From Ziziphus jujuba (Eukaryota; Streptophyta; Magnoliopsida; Rosales; Rhamnaceae), in assembly GCF_031755915.1 (NCBI RefSeq), contig NC_083390.1, forward strand, positions 12,369,001 to 12,433,000: DNA of 64,000 bases, read 5' to 3'. Under the pieces are notes generated by a model that was not told the origin of the DNA, did not search any database, and saw nothing but the letters and a program-made list of their open reading frames with translations. A program made the translations under genes and the position numbers. Positions 44,601 to 55,282 of the stretch are shown here, piece by piece (the stretch's first letter is position 1; every line of letters starts with the position of its first letter).

Positions 44601-46269
44601 TGATACGAACCTAGAATGACCTGTGCCTAAACCCATATTATATTAGGCCAGATTTGATTATGTTCAAGTTCTAATGGTCACCTCAACCCCTAACCAACCT
44701 GTAATTAGAAACCTTGGTATAATGAAGATGCCATAGTAGGTGATGGATATCCTATTGATAAATCAACCTAAAACACTCATTCGCTAATGGTATTTTAGGT
44801 GTTCAAAGAGAACAAAAAGAAATCAATCTCACAAATAATTTTCTATATGAATAATGTACTGAATATTATTGATAAAACAAACTTTTAAATAGGCTAAAAA
44901 GTTACAAAATAAAATCCTAATTAACTAGGTAAAACTGGCCATGCAATGAAGATTCCTATTATGTGATGCAAATCCGTCCGTGTCCGCACAACCGACAACC
45001 CATTAGGTTGCTGACCCGATACGAATGAAGAGCGAGCCGATCACTAGAGCTCAAGTTAAAAAGTTTAGGGACAACTTTGCTGCCTTTATCCAGGGGTAAT
45101 TCATTCTCAATAGCACTTGTCCATACCCAAAGATCCAAGACCTGTTAGGATTCTTCATTGCATGGCCATATTAGGATTCTTCATTGCATAGCCGATTTTT
45201 CCTTTTTGTTTTAGGATTTTATTTTGTTTTTCTCTTAGCCTATAAAAGGCTTGTTTTTTAGGAAGAACACACGATTAATTATATTCATAATTTATTTTGT
45301 GAGATTGAATTTTCCTTTGTTATTTTGTGAGTATTTTAGTTTGACTTATCAATAGAACTTCCATCACCTATTGTGGTATTTTGATTATATACCAAGGTTT
45401 CTAATCACAGGTTGGTTAGGGGTCAAGGTGACCATTAGAACTTGAACATAATTAGATCTGGGCTAATATAATAGGGGTTTAGGAGTAGGTCGTCCTAGGT
45501 TCGTATGATTATGGCCGAAATTCTTCTCCTTTCCTAATCTAATTTGGATTAATTAATTCCTTTATTTGGAATTAGGAATTAATTAATTTACAATGAAAAT
45601 AATAAAATAATAACTTTCCTAAGTTGATTTTTCCAGCAAATAAATAATAGAAACCAAATAAAAGACTAGTTTCCTAAAACAAAAAGTCAAAATCAAATTA
45701 GGAAACTAGTTGACTAATATGACTACTAAGGTATATTTGACCAATCTTCAGCTTGTTTGGGCTCCAAATCAGCTTCCATATGCCATGTAGGATGCCAGAT
45801 ATGATTAATAATGATTCCCACATGTTGCCTCTTGATTGGAATAAGTCAAACAAGAAGAAAAGTCAAAGCTAGTGGCAAAACAGCAAATTTTCGGCCAAAT
45901 CGACATGTTGTCCGTACAAGTCATTTTTTGGTGCCTTTTATTCAGCCTTGGCTAGATTCCATGTCCTCTTAATGATATTAATTGAGTTTATGAAGTGTTG
46001 GAACCATTCCTTGCTATCCGGAGTTCAAATTTGCACGAGAACAGCGACTCAGGTTTGTATCGGCTTCCACCACTCGGATGCTTAAAACAGACTTTGTATC
46101 TTTGGGTATGGACAAGATTTTTTGAGAATTAAATACTCTCTATATAAATGCTCCCAAGTTGTACTTAAACATTTTTGCTTTAGCTATAATGATCGGCCCA
46201 GTCTTCATCCGTATTAGGTCGGCACCCTAGCGGGTAATTGGTTGTATGGGTATGGATAGATTCTCATCA
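44601..46269 (-). repeat. Family B2 LTR shared by two tandem elements
   Basis: On minus TGATGAGAATCTATCC (edge 46269) to GGTTCGTATCA (44601). Leader lies on the left, polypurine tract and integrase end on the right. A B solo LTR splits it at 44964-45508. The pol frame enters it from the right but stops soon after (QPITR then stop). Confidence 0.84.
44964..45508 (+). mobile_element. Short family B solo LTR in a B2 LTR
   Basis: 545 bp, TGATGCAAATCCGTCCG to GGTTCGTATGA (last CA changed to GA). The 5-bp duplication TTATG lies on both sides (44959-44963, 45509-45513). About half of the usual LTR is missing, with the motif TTAGGATTCTTCATTGCAT repeated at 45148 and 45171 near the deletion. Confidence 0.88.
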
Positions 46270-47072
46270 TTCCCCTCCTCTTGAAAAGGATTTGTCCTTA
46301 AATCAAGATCATCATCTGCATCAAAAGAAGATAAATCAGCAACATTAAACATGACATTAACATTATACTCACTAGTTAAATTAAGTTTGTTGGTATTCTC
46401 GTTAATCCGCTCCAAAACTTGAAAATGTCCATCTCCATGTGGCATAAGCTTTGATTTTCTTTGCTTTGGAAATCTTTCCTTTTGTAAGTGCAACCAAACC
46501 AAATCTTCTAGGTCAAATACTATCACAATAAAATCTAGAAATACATGCTCATTATGGCAAAAATTACACTTTTTTAGGTTAGCAAATAATTTCTTCCAAA
46601 TTTTCAAATTTTCACAAGTTAAAGCTTTCAACAAGGCAGATAAAGTTCTACACAAAAAAAGCATTTTTAAATAAGGATCTTTATAATTCATGACTAACAA
46701 CGGTTTCTTGCTCAAGATGACTCTGTTAACATCCCCAAAACTAAGATAAATTTTTTTATTTTTCCTTTCTTTTCTTTCTTTTCCTTCCTTTCTCTTGGTT
46801 TGGCCCTCACTCTTGGGTTTTGAAGCCTTAGTCACACTCTCACGTTTCTCTTCGTCTGTCACTCCACTCTCAGCCTTTTCGTGGTTTTTCCATTCAATTT
46901 GAGTCTTAGAATCCTTACCTTGAACAGCAAGCTTGGACTTACCTTCTTGGAATAATGGTGAAGCTGTAAGTGCCATACTAGCTTTCTCTTTAAGCTTTTG
47001 AGCCTCCCTCCTTTGTTTATATTTGTAATTAATCTCTATATACCTTACCTCCTTGGGGGTCAATGGCTCCAT
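46227..47072 (-). CDS. Spacer, shuffled integrase/RT pieces and integrase end, family B2
   Basis: A 281-residue open frame. Residues 1-110 are a Lys/Glu-rich spacer. LSFGDVNRVILSKKPLLVMN follows, then an integrase piece RTLSALLKALTCENLKIW, then the RT thumb piece LFANLKKCNFCHNEHVFLD, then the fusion IVIVFDLEDLVWLHLQKERF and integrase end ERINENTNKLNLTSEYN to PFQEEGN. The order integrase, RT, integrase cannot be a normal pol and shows rearrangement. It ends just inside the LTR. Confidence 0.82.
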   Translation of the reverse strand: MEPLTPKEVRYIEINYKYKQRREAQKLKEKASMALTASPLFQEGKSKLAVQGKDSKTQIEWKNHEKAESGVTDEEKRESVTKASKPKSEGQTKRKEGKERKERKNKKIYLSFGDVNRVILSKKPLLVMNYKDPYLKMLFLCRTLSALLKALTCENLKIWKKLFANLKKCNFCHNEHVFLDFIVIVFDLEDLVWLHLQKERFPKQRKSKLMPHGDGHFQVLERINENTNKLNLTSEYNVNVMFNVADLSSFDADDDLDLRTNPFQEEGNDENLSIPIQPITR

Positions 47073-47410
47073 CTTGACCTTCTTTCCCTTAAACTTAAAA
47101 ACAATACAATTATCTCAACCATAATGAGTAGCATCTTTATCAAAATTGCCATGGCCCCCCAACAATATATGACCAGCTTGCATAGACACAACATCACACA
47201 ACACAACATCCATATATTTATCTATCTTGAATTTTACTTTGACTTGTTTATTTACTTTCATCTCTCCACTATCATTAAGCCATTGTAATCTATATGGTCC
47301 TGGATGTTTAATAGTTGTTAAGCCTAATTTATCAACCATAATGTTAGTAATTACATTTGTACAACTTCCATTATCAATAATCATACTACAAATCTTACCT
47401 TCGATTTCAC
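47073..47410 (-). pseudogene. Family B2 protease
   Basis: MIIDNGSCTNVITNIMVDKL (D-N-G at the active site), GEMKVNKQVKVKFKIDKYM and VVLCDVVSMQAGHILLGG. A stop at 47115 cuts it off from KFKGKKVKMEPLTPKEV. Confidence 0.82.
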
Positions 47411-48731
47411 ATCAAGTGTGGAAGATGTTTTCCCTTTGAACTTGATCGTCATCCTTGTATATAGCCAGCACTCTCTTAAAAACCAAGTTTAATTCAGCAT
47501 TGGATGCATGCAAGGTTTCGACTTCATCCTCAAAGTCTTCCTCTTCTTTTTTGGACTCAATTTCAGCTTCATCACTATTGGACACCATCTCACCATTGTC
47601 CTTCAACACCATAATTCTCCTATTTGGGCATTGGCTAACGATATGTCCTCATCCTTGGCACTTAAAACACACAATATCGTGAGTTCTAGAAGGTTTAGGA
47701 CTAAATTTACCTTCATTTTTTGGTGCTTGGACAAACTCGGCTTTGGACTCTTTCTTTAGCTAATTGTAGCTTTCTTCATCTAGTTTTGATTTTGGCTTGT
47801 AGTCAAGTGTTGGATTGCTTCTCCAAGCACTTGAATTTGATCTTCTACTGTTTGAAACTCCCCTAAACTGTGAGCTTACATACCTTCTCTTGAATTAATG
47901 CTCAACTTTACTAGCCACATGCAACATCTCCTCCAATTCCACATATTGTTGCAATTCTAGTTGATTGGCTATCTCACGATTCAAACCACCTAAAAATCAT
48001 GCCATGGTTGCTTCTCTATCTTCATTCATGCACCTATTCATAAGCATCTCCATCTCCTTCTAATAATCCTCCACAGACCTATTTCCTTAAGATAAAGATT
48101 GAAGTTTTTGATGCAGCAACCTATGATAGTGCGATGATACAAATTACTTCCTCGTGGCTCCTTTCATTTGTCTTCGTGAAGTAATCAAGTCATCTCCTAC
48201 TCTTATTAAGGTTCCTTGCTCATTGGTCCACCATTAGAGTGCATAGTGTCCAAATTCCATTGCTGCCAATTTAACTTTCTTGGCCTCCGAATAGTTGTGA
48301 TAGTAAAATATCATCTCCATTCGCTCCTCCCATTCCAAATAAGCTTCCGGGTCACTTTGTCCCATGAAAGGTGGGATGTTTACCTTGATATTCCTAAGAT
48401 AATCATCTTTATTCCTTGCTGGTCTCCCACGATTTTGCCTCCCTTGGAGTGCAAAATTTTCATCAAACTCCTCCTCCAAGTCATCTTCAAAGTCACCTTC
48501 CCAAAATTCCTCTCTAGGTCGCCCTTGGCCTCCATTAAACATCAAACTTTGTATTCAGCATTCCTTGGGATGTTTCTAATCTGTCAATCCTTTGATTTAT
48601 ATGATCAAATTAGCCCTCATGTCCGTTTGGTCACCACTCCTCGTAGCTCGGGAAACACCATGAAATTCGATGGTTTCTTCTTCATTAATTCTTAGTGGTG
48701 GATCCCCTCTTCTCAACCTTGAATCTACCAT
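47411..48731 (-). pseudogene. Family B2 gag with zinc knuckle
   Basis: Start ATG at 48731 (MVDSRLRRGDPPLRINEEE). Frame 48234-48545 covers GGQGRPREEFWEGDFED to GQSDPEAYLEWEERMEMIF. Later capsid parts need other frames. The knuckle near 47640-47685 reads CFKCQG, stop, GHIVSQC. The acidic linker and QRENIFHT are in 47412-47612. Confidence 0.82.
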
Positions 48732-49675
48732 GTTAGTATAAATAATGCAAAACAAAATAAATTCTCACCAAAAATCACTCCCTCACATGTTTCACTCATT
48801 CAAGGTCTCGACATTCGTTTTTTCACAGTATCTTGCTTTTTTCCACTCAAAGAATTATGTCAAAGTTCTAATTAAAATATCCACAAAATAGCAATTAGAT
48901 CACAAGTATATTTTAATTAAACTTATCAATAAAACACTAGCAAAAAAGTAAGCAATACCGAGTGAATTTTTAAATACCTAATTCTTAGCTTTTCTAAGCA
49001 AAAATAAGGCAATTTAATAAAGGAATTTTGCGAATCAATAAGAATCGGACCAGATGGTAGAAAATTAAGAGTTCAAGAACAAAATTTAGGAAAAGAAATT
49101 CAAATATGAACAAGAATCAAATCGAACAAAAATATGAGATAGTTGTTGATTGTTGTTCTTTGTAATTCAAGTTTTTATATCAAATCCTTTAACTAATTTT
49201 AATCCAAATAATTATAGCACTCACAAATACAAATTTCCAGTAGCAAATAAAGTCCCAGCAACCCCAAATATTGAATAAAAACGCAACAATTCAACAGCTC
49301 CAACAATTTTTCTAGCAAGCAAATCAAACTCCAAATTCAACAAACTGTAGTTTTTTTTATATATGTTCGGCTCTACTTCTTCTCCTTTTCTTTTTTTTTC
49401 TTTTTTTTACTCACAGAATGTAAAACAACCCCAGTAGAAAAGATCAACACCAAAAATAGCAATTCTAACACAAAAAACTACCAAACCGGTGACCACCAAC
49501 AACAAAAATACAAATTTGCAATTTTTTTTGTAAATTTATATATATTGTCGCAAACACTCTTTTTTTTTTTTTTGAATATGTGAATGCAAATATTTAAGAT
49601 CAAAAAGAGCAAAGAAAAATCAACAATAACTAAATTACTAAGAACAAGGATGAAAAGCAACCAATAAACTAAATG
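48732..49675 (-). other. Family B2 leader, head-to-head with next gag
   Basis: No gene. T runs are at 49353-49360, 49391-49409 and 49559-49574. At about 49676 the leader, read on plus, turns into gag coding for NNQFDHLNQKMDRLETSQG of the next element. Primer site and LTR are lost. Confidence 0.72.
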
Positions 49676-49701
49676 CCCAATTTGACCATTTAAATCAAAA
49701 G

Positions 49702-50586
49702 ATGGACAGGTTAGAAACATCTCAAGGAGTGCCCAATATAAGGTTAGATGCTCATGGAGGTCGAGGTCGAGGAGGCCGTGGGCGGCTAAGAGAGGAGTTT
49801 GAGGAGGAAAATGTCGGAGATGATTTTAAAGAAGGAATGGATGAAACACCTACTGTCCAAGAGAGGCTACGCTGTGGGAGGCATAGGAGAGAGGATGTAG
49901 ATGATGATCTTGGCAACATCAAGGTAAACATCCTGCCATTCATGGGTAAAAGTGATCCGAAAGCATATTTGGAATGGGAAGAGAGAATGGAGATGATTTT
50001 TGAATGTCATCATTATTCGGAGGCCAAGAAGGTGAAGATGGCAGCAATGGAGTTTGGTCATTACGCACTCCAATGGTGGACAAATGAGCAAAATACCCAA
50101 AGAACAGTTGGTGTTGATTTGATCATTAGATGGCGACAAGTGAAAGGAGCCATGAGGAAGCGATTTGTACCATCACACTATCATAGGTTGCTGCATCAAT
50201 GGCTTCAATCTTTATCTCAAGGAAGTAGGTCCGTGGAGGATTATTACAAGGAGATGGAGATGCTTATGATGAGGTTAAGCATGAATGAGGATCGAGAGGC
50301 AACCATGGCAAGGTTTTTGGGTGGTTTGAATCGTGAGATAGCCAACCAATTGGAACTTCAACAATATGTAGAATTGGAGGAGATGCTTCATGTGGCCATG
50401 AAAATTGAAAATCAATTTAAGAGAAGGGGTACAAGCTCACGGTTTGGAGGAGATTCAAGCAGCGGGAGGACCAATCAAAGTGTTTGGAGAAGCAATCCCA
50501 TCTTTGACAACAAGCCAAAACCGAAACTTGAAGAAGATAACTGTTCAATTCGGCCAAAAAGAGAAGCTAAAGCCGAAGTTGTCTAA
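49702..50586 (+). CDS. Family B Gag, longest intact frame
   Basis: 294 residues without interruption, though the true start lies upstream and is lost. A Gly/Arg-rich segment (GGRGRGGRGRLREEF) comes first. The capsid domain has GKSDPKAYLEWEERMEMIFE, KVKMAAMEFGHYALQWW, FVPSHYHRLLHQWLQSLSQG, SVEDYYKEMEMLMMRLSMNE and REIANQLELQQYVELEEM. The basic C-terminus KPKPKLEEDNCSIRPKREAK follows. A TAA ends it just before the zinc knuckle. Confidence 0.83.
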   Translation: MDRLETSQGVPNIRLDAHGGRGRGGRGRLREEFEEENVGDDFKEGMDETPTVQERLRCGRHRREDVDDDLGNIKVNILPFMGKSDPKAYLEWEERMEMIFECHHYSEAKKVKMAAMEFGHYALQWWTNEQNTQRTVGVDLIIRWRQVKGAMRKRFVPSHYHRLLHQWLQSLSQGSRSVEDYYKEMEMLMMRLSMNEDREATMARFLGGLNREIANQLELQQYVELEEMLHVAMKIENQFKRRGTSSRFGGDSSSGRTNQSVWRSNPIFDNKPKPKLEEDNCSIRPKREAKAEVV

Positions 50587-50640
50587 GCACACAAATATGA
50601 AGGTAAATCTGATCATAAACATTCAAGAACTCATGAAATT

Positions 50641-51534
50641 GTGCGTCTTAAGTGCCAAGGAAGAGGACATATTGCCAATCAATGCCCGAATAGAAAAATC
50701 ATGGTGCTGAAAGGTAATGGTGAACTAGAATCTGAAAGCGAGGAAAGTGGGGGAGAGGCCGAATTGGATGATGAAGAATGTGGAAAGGATGAACATGAGG
50801 AAACCGAAACACTCCAACCTTCAAGGGCTGACTTGAGCTTAGTTACAAGACGAGTCCTTGCTGTATACAAAGATGAGGAACAAATCCAAAGAGAGAACAT
50901 CTTCCACACCCGATGTGAAATTCAAGGTAAGATTTGTAGTATAATTATTGATAGTGGGAGTTGTACAAATGTAATTAGTAACATTGTCGTGGATAAATTA
51001 GGCTTAATAACTATTAAACATGTAGAATCTTATAGATTACAATGGCTTAATGATAGTGGTGAAATAAAAGTGAATAAACAAGCCAAGGTAAAATTTAGTA
51101 TAGCTAAATATGTGGATGTTGTACCTATGCATGCTAATGATATTTTATTAGGGAGGCCATGGGGATTTGATAAGAATGCCATACACTATGGGAGAGAGAA
51201 TTCCATTGTATTTAAATTTAATGAGAAGAAGGTCAAGCTGGAGCCATTAACTCCAAAGGAGGTATTTAGAGACCAACTTCAAATGCAACAAAGGAGGAAA
51301 GCCGAGAAGCTCAAAGAGAAGGCTAGTACGGCACCAATGGTTACAACACCTACCCATGAGGTCAAGACTGAACTTGTTGTCCAAGGTAAGTATTCTAAAC
51401 TCAATGGTGAGGGGAAAGACAAACACAAAACCGAAAGAGAGAAAGTAAGAGAAAAAGCCGGAAGTGATGATAAAAAAAGTTGTCCGAAAGAGAGAAAGGA
51501 AAAGAAAAAAAAAGAAATTTTTTTTTTTTTTTGA
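50641..51534 (+). CDS. Family B zinc knuckle, protease and spacer
   Basis: 297 residues. The first Cys of the knuckle is changed (RLKCQGRGHIANQCPN). A strongly acidic linker follows, then QRENIFHTRCEIQGKIC and IIIDSGSCTNVISNIVVDKL with an intact D-S-G, the best-preserved protease active site in the window. PLTPKEVFRDQLQMQQRRK and a Lys/Glu-rich spacer follow. A T-run frameshift at about 51520-51533 ends it before SFGDVNKAIL. Confidence 0.83.
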   Translation: MRLKCQGRGHIANQCPNRKIMVLKGNGELESESEESGGEAELDDEECGKDEHEETETLQPSRADLSLVTRRVLAVYKDEEQIQRENIFHTRCEIQGKICSIIIDSGSCTNVISNIVVDKLGLITIKHVESYRLQWLNDSGEIKVNKQAKVKFSIAKYVDVVPMHANDILLGRPWGFDKNAIHYGRENSIVFKFNEKKVKLEPLTPKEVFRDQLQMQQRRKAEKLKEKASTAPMVTTPTHEVKTELVVQGKYSKLNGEGKDKHKTEREKVREKAGSDDKKSCPKERKEKKKKEIFFFF

Positions 51535-52003
51535 GTTTTGGGGATGTTAATAAGGCTATCCTGGGTAAGAAACCATTGCTCGTTATGAATTATAAAGTTG
51601 GTAACTTAAAAATGCCTTTCTTGTATAGAACTTTATCTGCATTATTAAAAGCTGTACTTAGTGGAAATTTGAAAATTTGGGAGATATTATTTGCTAATAT
51701 TAAAAAGTGTGATGAACTTGTTTTTCTAGTATTTGTTGTGATAGTGTTTGACCTAGGAAATTTGGTTTGGCTGCCCTCAAGAAAGAAGAGGTTCCCCGAA
51801 CAAAAAAAGTCCAAGCCTATGCCACATGTGGACGGATCTTTTCAAGTTTTGGAGCCTAATAATAAGAATGCTACGAGCTTGATTTATTGGGTAAGTATAA
51901 CATGAGTGCTACATTTAATATTGCTGATTTAACTCATTTTGCTGCAGGTGATGATCTTGATTTGAGGACAAATCCTTTTCAAAAGGAGGGAAATTTGTTT
52001 GTA
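51480..52003 (+). pseudogene. Family B shuffled integrase/RT piece and integrase end
   Basis: LSFGDVNKAILGKKPLLVMN, then RTLSALLKAVLSGNLKIWE (integrase), [16 protein letters not shown] (RT thumb with the 12-base deletion) and VVIVFDLGNLVWLPSRKKRF with the integrase end VLEPNNKNA. A frameshift follows, then GKYNMSATFNIADL to NPFQKEGN, where family A sequence starts. Confidence 0.8.
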
Positions 52004-52689
52004 ATGATGTACAAAGAAGCATATATGAATCATTTAACTAACCCTGATGAATCTGTTTTGCCTAGTTCTATTGCTGCTCTTTGGTAGCAGTTCGTTGATG
52101 TCTTTCCCGAGGAGATTCAAAGTGGGTTACCACCGATTAGAGGGATCAAACAACAAATTGATTTTGTTCCAGGATCAACAATTCCAAACCGGCTGGCTTA
52201 CAAAAGTAATCTAGAGGAGACAAAGGAACTTCAAAGGCAGGTAAGTGAATTGCTTGAAAATGGGTATGTTAGTGAGAGCATGAGTCCATGTGTTGTACCT
52301 GTGTTATTATTAATCCCTAAGAAAGATGGAACATGGAGAATGTGTGTAGATTGTAGGGCTATTAACAATATAGTCAAATATCGTCACCCTATTCCTAGGT
52401 TAGATGATATGTTTGATGAATTGTATGGTGCATGCATGTTTTCAAAAATTGATCTTAAAAGTGGTTATCATCAAATTAGCATAAAGGAGAGGTTTTTGGA
52501 GCTACAAAATTAGAAGTTTATGTCATGTGGGGACGGACCTTTTTCAAGTTCTAGCACAGATTGATGACAACAATTACAAATCAGATCTCCCAGGTGAGTA
52601 TAATGTAAGTGCTACCTTTAATGTTGCTGATTTATCTCCTTTTTGTGCAGGTGATGATTTGAGAACAAATCCTTTTCAAAGGAGGGGAA
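52004..52689 (+). pseudogene. Family A RT fingers joined to integrase end
   Basis: VMMYKEAYMNHLTNPDESV and, after a stop, FPEEIQSGLPPIRG lead into RT (52250-52513) up to KSGYHQISIKE. RT is cut there and joined to RFLELQN of the integrase end, removing the catalytic YFDD. A short AAGGAGAG is common to both sides. The integrase end ([20 protein letters not shown]) reaches the polypurine tract in a shifted frame. Confidence 0.82.
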
Positions 52690-53606
52690 TGATGAGGACA
52701 TGACCAGGAGCACCCCAAGATGGAGTCTAGCGCCACTTCAAATCTCTGCGAGACCAATAACCTGGGCAAGAGCAAAGAGGTTTAAAGAAGCACTAAATGG
52801 TTTAGTCCAAGAAGTGTTTACATCCCAAGAAAGCAAGTTCATTAGTGAATATGAACAAAAATTGGTCCATATGATTGGAACGGAGGATGCCAACATGAAA
52901 GAAAGCCTAATGCATGGAATCTAACAATATGGTGATGTGGCACGATTTGATGACATGCATGGTAACATGATATCATATGGTGACATGGCATTGGCGAAAT
53001 TTTATAATTAGGAAAATATTAATTTTTATTTATGTTTTGATTGGATTTTGGCATGTTGCCTATTTACTTTCCTAATTTACTTTTTATTAGGTTTTTAAAT
53101 TACTTTCCTAATTTGATTAGAGTTGAATTGGTCAAAGAATTAAAGGCCATTCAAATTAGGAAACTAGGAGCTCAATTAGGTTTCCTAAACCTAACCACAT
53201 TAGGTTTCCCAAACCTATCAAAATTAGGTTTCCTAAACCTAATTTTCGTCCATTATTATTCCACCTTTACTTTTAGCAAATTCCGGAAAGCTTTGTAATT
53301 TATTTTCCCTATTTAAAGGCACATAAGTCATGAATAAAGAGGAGATTACAATTTTGATTCAAAGTGAGAGTGATTCTCTTGGTTCTTTAAGAACTATATC
53401 GAACTTTTTCAAGCTTTGTTTGTGGAGTTCAAATTCGACTTATCAATAGGTTATTCCGTACCGTATTGTGGCGTCTTCACTATGCCAAGGTTCTTACCTC
53501 AAATATAGGTAACGGGTCGAGGTCCTCCATTGATAACTTGCAATTAGACGGTCCTAATTTTATCTTTGTTACGGGTTTAGAGGCAAGTCGCTCTAGGTTC
53601 GTATAA
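52690..53606 (+). repeat. Family A 3' LTR of the mosaic element
   Basis: TGATGAGGACATGACC to about GGTTCGTAT; the last bases are lost where a minus B LTR abuts. It encodes [23 protein letters not shown] residues (ITWARAKRF here) in frame 52700-52924. Minisatellite of about three units at 53177-53243; TATA box near 53311. Confidence 0.85.
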
Positions 53607-54704
53607 TCCTAAACCCGTATTATATTAGCCCGGATCTAATTATGTTCAAGTTCTAATGATCACCTTGACCCCTAACCAACTTGTGATTAGAAACCTTGGT
53701 ATATAATGAAAACGCCAAATAGGTGATGGAAGGCCTATTGATAAGTCAAACTAATACACTCATTCACTAATGGTGTTTTAGGTATTCAAAAGAACAAAGC
53801 GAATTCAATCTCACAAATAATTTTCCATACAAAATTCAAGCTTCATTCTTATTGAAAAATAAGCCTTTATATAGGTTAAGATTACAAAGCAAAAACCCTA
53901 AAAAAGTTAGTTCAAAACTGAACTCAAAGTGTGGAGGAAAAGAAAGTAGAGAAAAGGAAAGTGCCTAATTTTTCCTAGTTTCTTAAACTAATTTGGATTA
54001 ATTAATTACTTTATTTTGAATTAGGAATTAATTAATTTACAATTGAAATACTAAAATAATAGCTTTCCTAAACTTATTTGTCCAGCAAATAAATAAATAA
54101 AAATCAAAATAAAAGACTAATTTCCTAAAACAAAAAGTCAAAATCAACTTAGGAAACTAGTTGACTAGTTTGATTACTAAGGTATCTTTGACCAATCTCC
54201 AGCTTGTTTGGGCTCCAAATCAGCTTTCATATGCCATGTAGGATGCCAAATATGATTAATAATGATTCCCACACGTTGTCCCTTGATTGGAATAAATCAA
54301 ACAAGAAGAAAAGTCAAAGTCAGCACCAAAACAGCACATTTTCGGCCAAATTGAGATGCTGTCCATACAAGTCCTTCTCAGATGCTTTTGATTCTGCTTT
54401 GGCTGGATTCCATGTCCTTTTAATGATATTATTTGAGTTCATGAAGTGTTAGAACCATTCCTAGCTGTCCAGACTCGATAAATGCACCAAAACCGCTACA
54501 CGGGTCCGTATTGGCTTCCACCACTTGTATGCCCAAAATAGATCTTAGATATTCGGGTATGGACAAGTTTTTCCCTGGATAAAATCAACAAATTTGTCCC
54601 TAAACATCTTAGCTTAAGCCCTAGTGATTGGTCTGGTCTTCATTAGTATCGAGTTAGCACCCCAACGGGTTGTCGGTTGTACGAGCTCGGGTGGAATCAC
54701 ATCA
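53607..54704 (-). repeat. Family B1 3' LTR
   Basis: On minus TGATGTGATTCCACCCG (edge 54704) down to CGGGTTTAGGA at 53607. The polypurine tract is at 54705-54717. Pol enters it in frame over 54614-54838 (FPEEGNDVIPPELVQPTTRW) with TRPITRA then stop. Confidence 0.84.
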
Positions 54705-55282
54705 TTCCCCTCCTCTGGAAATGGATTTGTTCTCAAATCTAGTGCATCACCTGCAGCAAAAGGAAACAAATTAGCATCTTTGGATGTAGCACTCATATTA
54801 TACTCACCCCAGGAAATCAAGCATGTAGGTGTTTTCATTCATCCTTTGTAAAACTTGAAAAGATTCTTCTCCTCGCGGTATAAGCTTGGTCTTTCTTTGT
54901 TTGGGAAACCTCTCCTTCCTTGGTTGAAACCAAAACTAATCTCCTAGGTCAAACACTATCACAACAAATACTAGAAATACAATTTTGTCACACTTTTTAA
55001 TTTTAGCAAATAATTTTTCCCAAATTTTCAAATTTCACTAAGTAAAGCTTTCAATAATGCAGATAAAGTTCTATGCAAGAAAAACATCTTTAAATTAAGT
55101 ATCTTTAATATTCACGACCAGCAATGATTTCTTATTCATAATTACTTCATTAACATCACCAAAGCTAAGATAAAAATTTCTATTTTTCCCCTCTTTTCTT
55201 TCTTTTCCTTCCTCACTCACAGATTCATTGAATTTTGCATCATTCTCGACTTTTGCTCCAATTTTCTAACTCTAGGATTTGT
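54705..55282 (-). pseudogene. Family B1 spacer, RT/integrase fusion and integrase end
   Basis: On minus: spacer, SFGDVNEVIM-like block, NLKIWEKLFAKIKKC followed by the 12-base deletion, then VFVVIVFDLGD and the integrase end with GEYNMSATSKDANLFPF. Stops and shifts are present. Same architecture as at 26030, 46227 and 51480. Confidence 0.76.

Larger units (their letters stand above)
46270..49675 (-). mobile_element. Family B2 element internal region, minus
   Basis: From right to left: leader (48732-49675), gag, zinc knuckle, protease, spacer, RT/integrase fusion and integrase end next to the shared LTR. The 5' LTR on the right is missing: the leader is joined head to head to the gag of a plus-strand element at 49676. 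Confidence 0.84.
49676..53606 (+). mobile_element. Mosaic B/A element, plus strand
   Basis: Gag, knuckle, protease, spacer and integrase end up to 51997 are family B. From about 52000 the sequence is family A: end of spacer, RT fragment, integrase end and a family A 3' LTR. It is therefore a recombinant, most simply made by template switching between two co-packaged RNAs. The 5' LTR and leader are missing. Confidence 0.82.
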
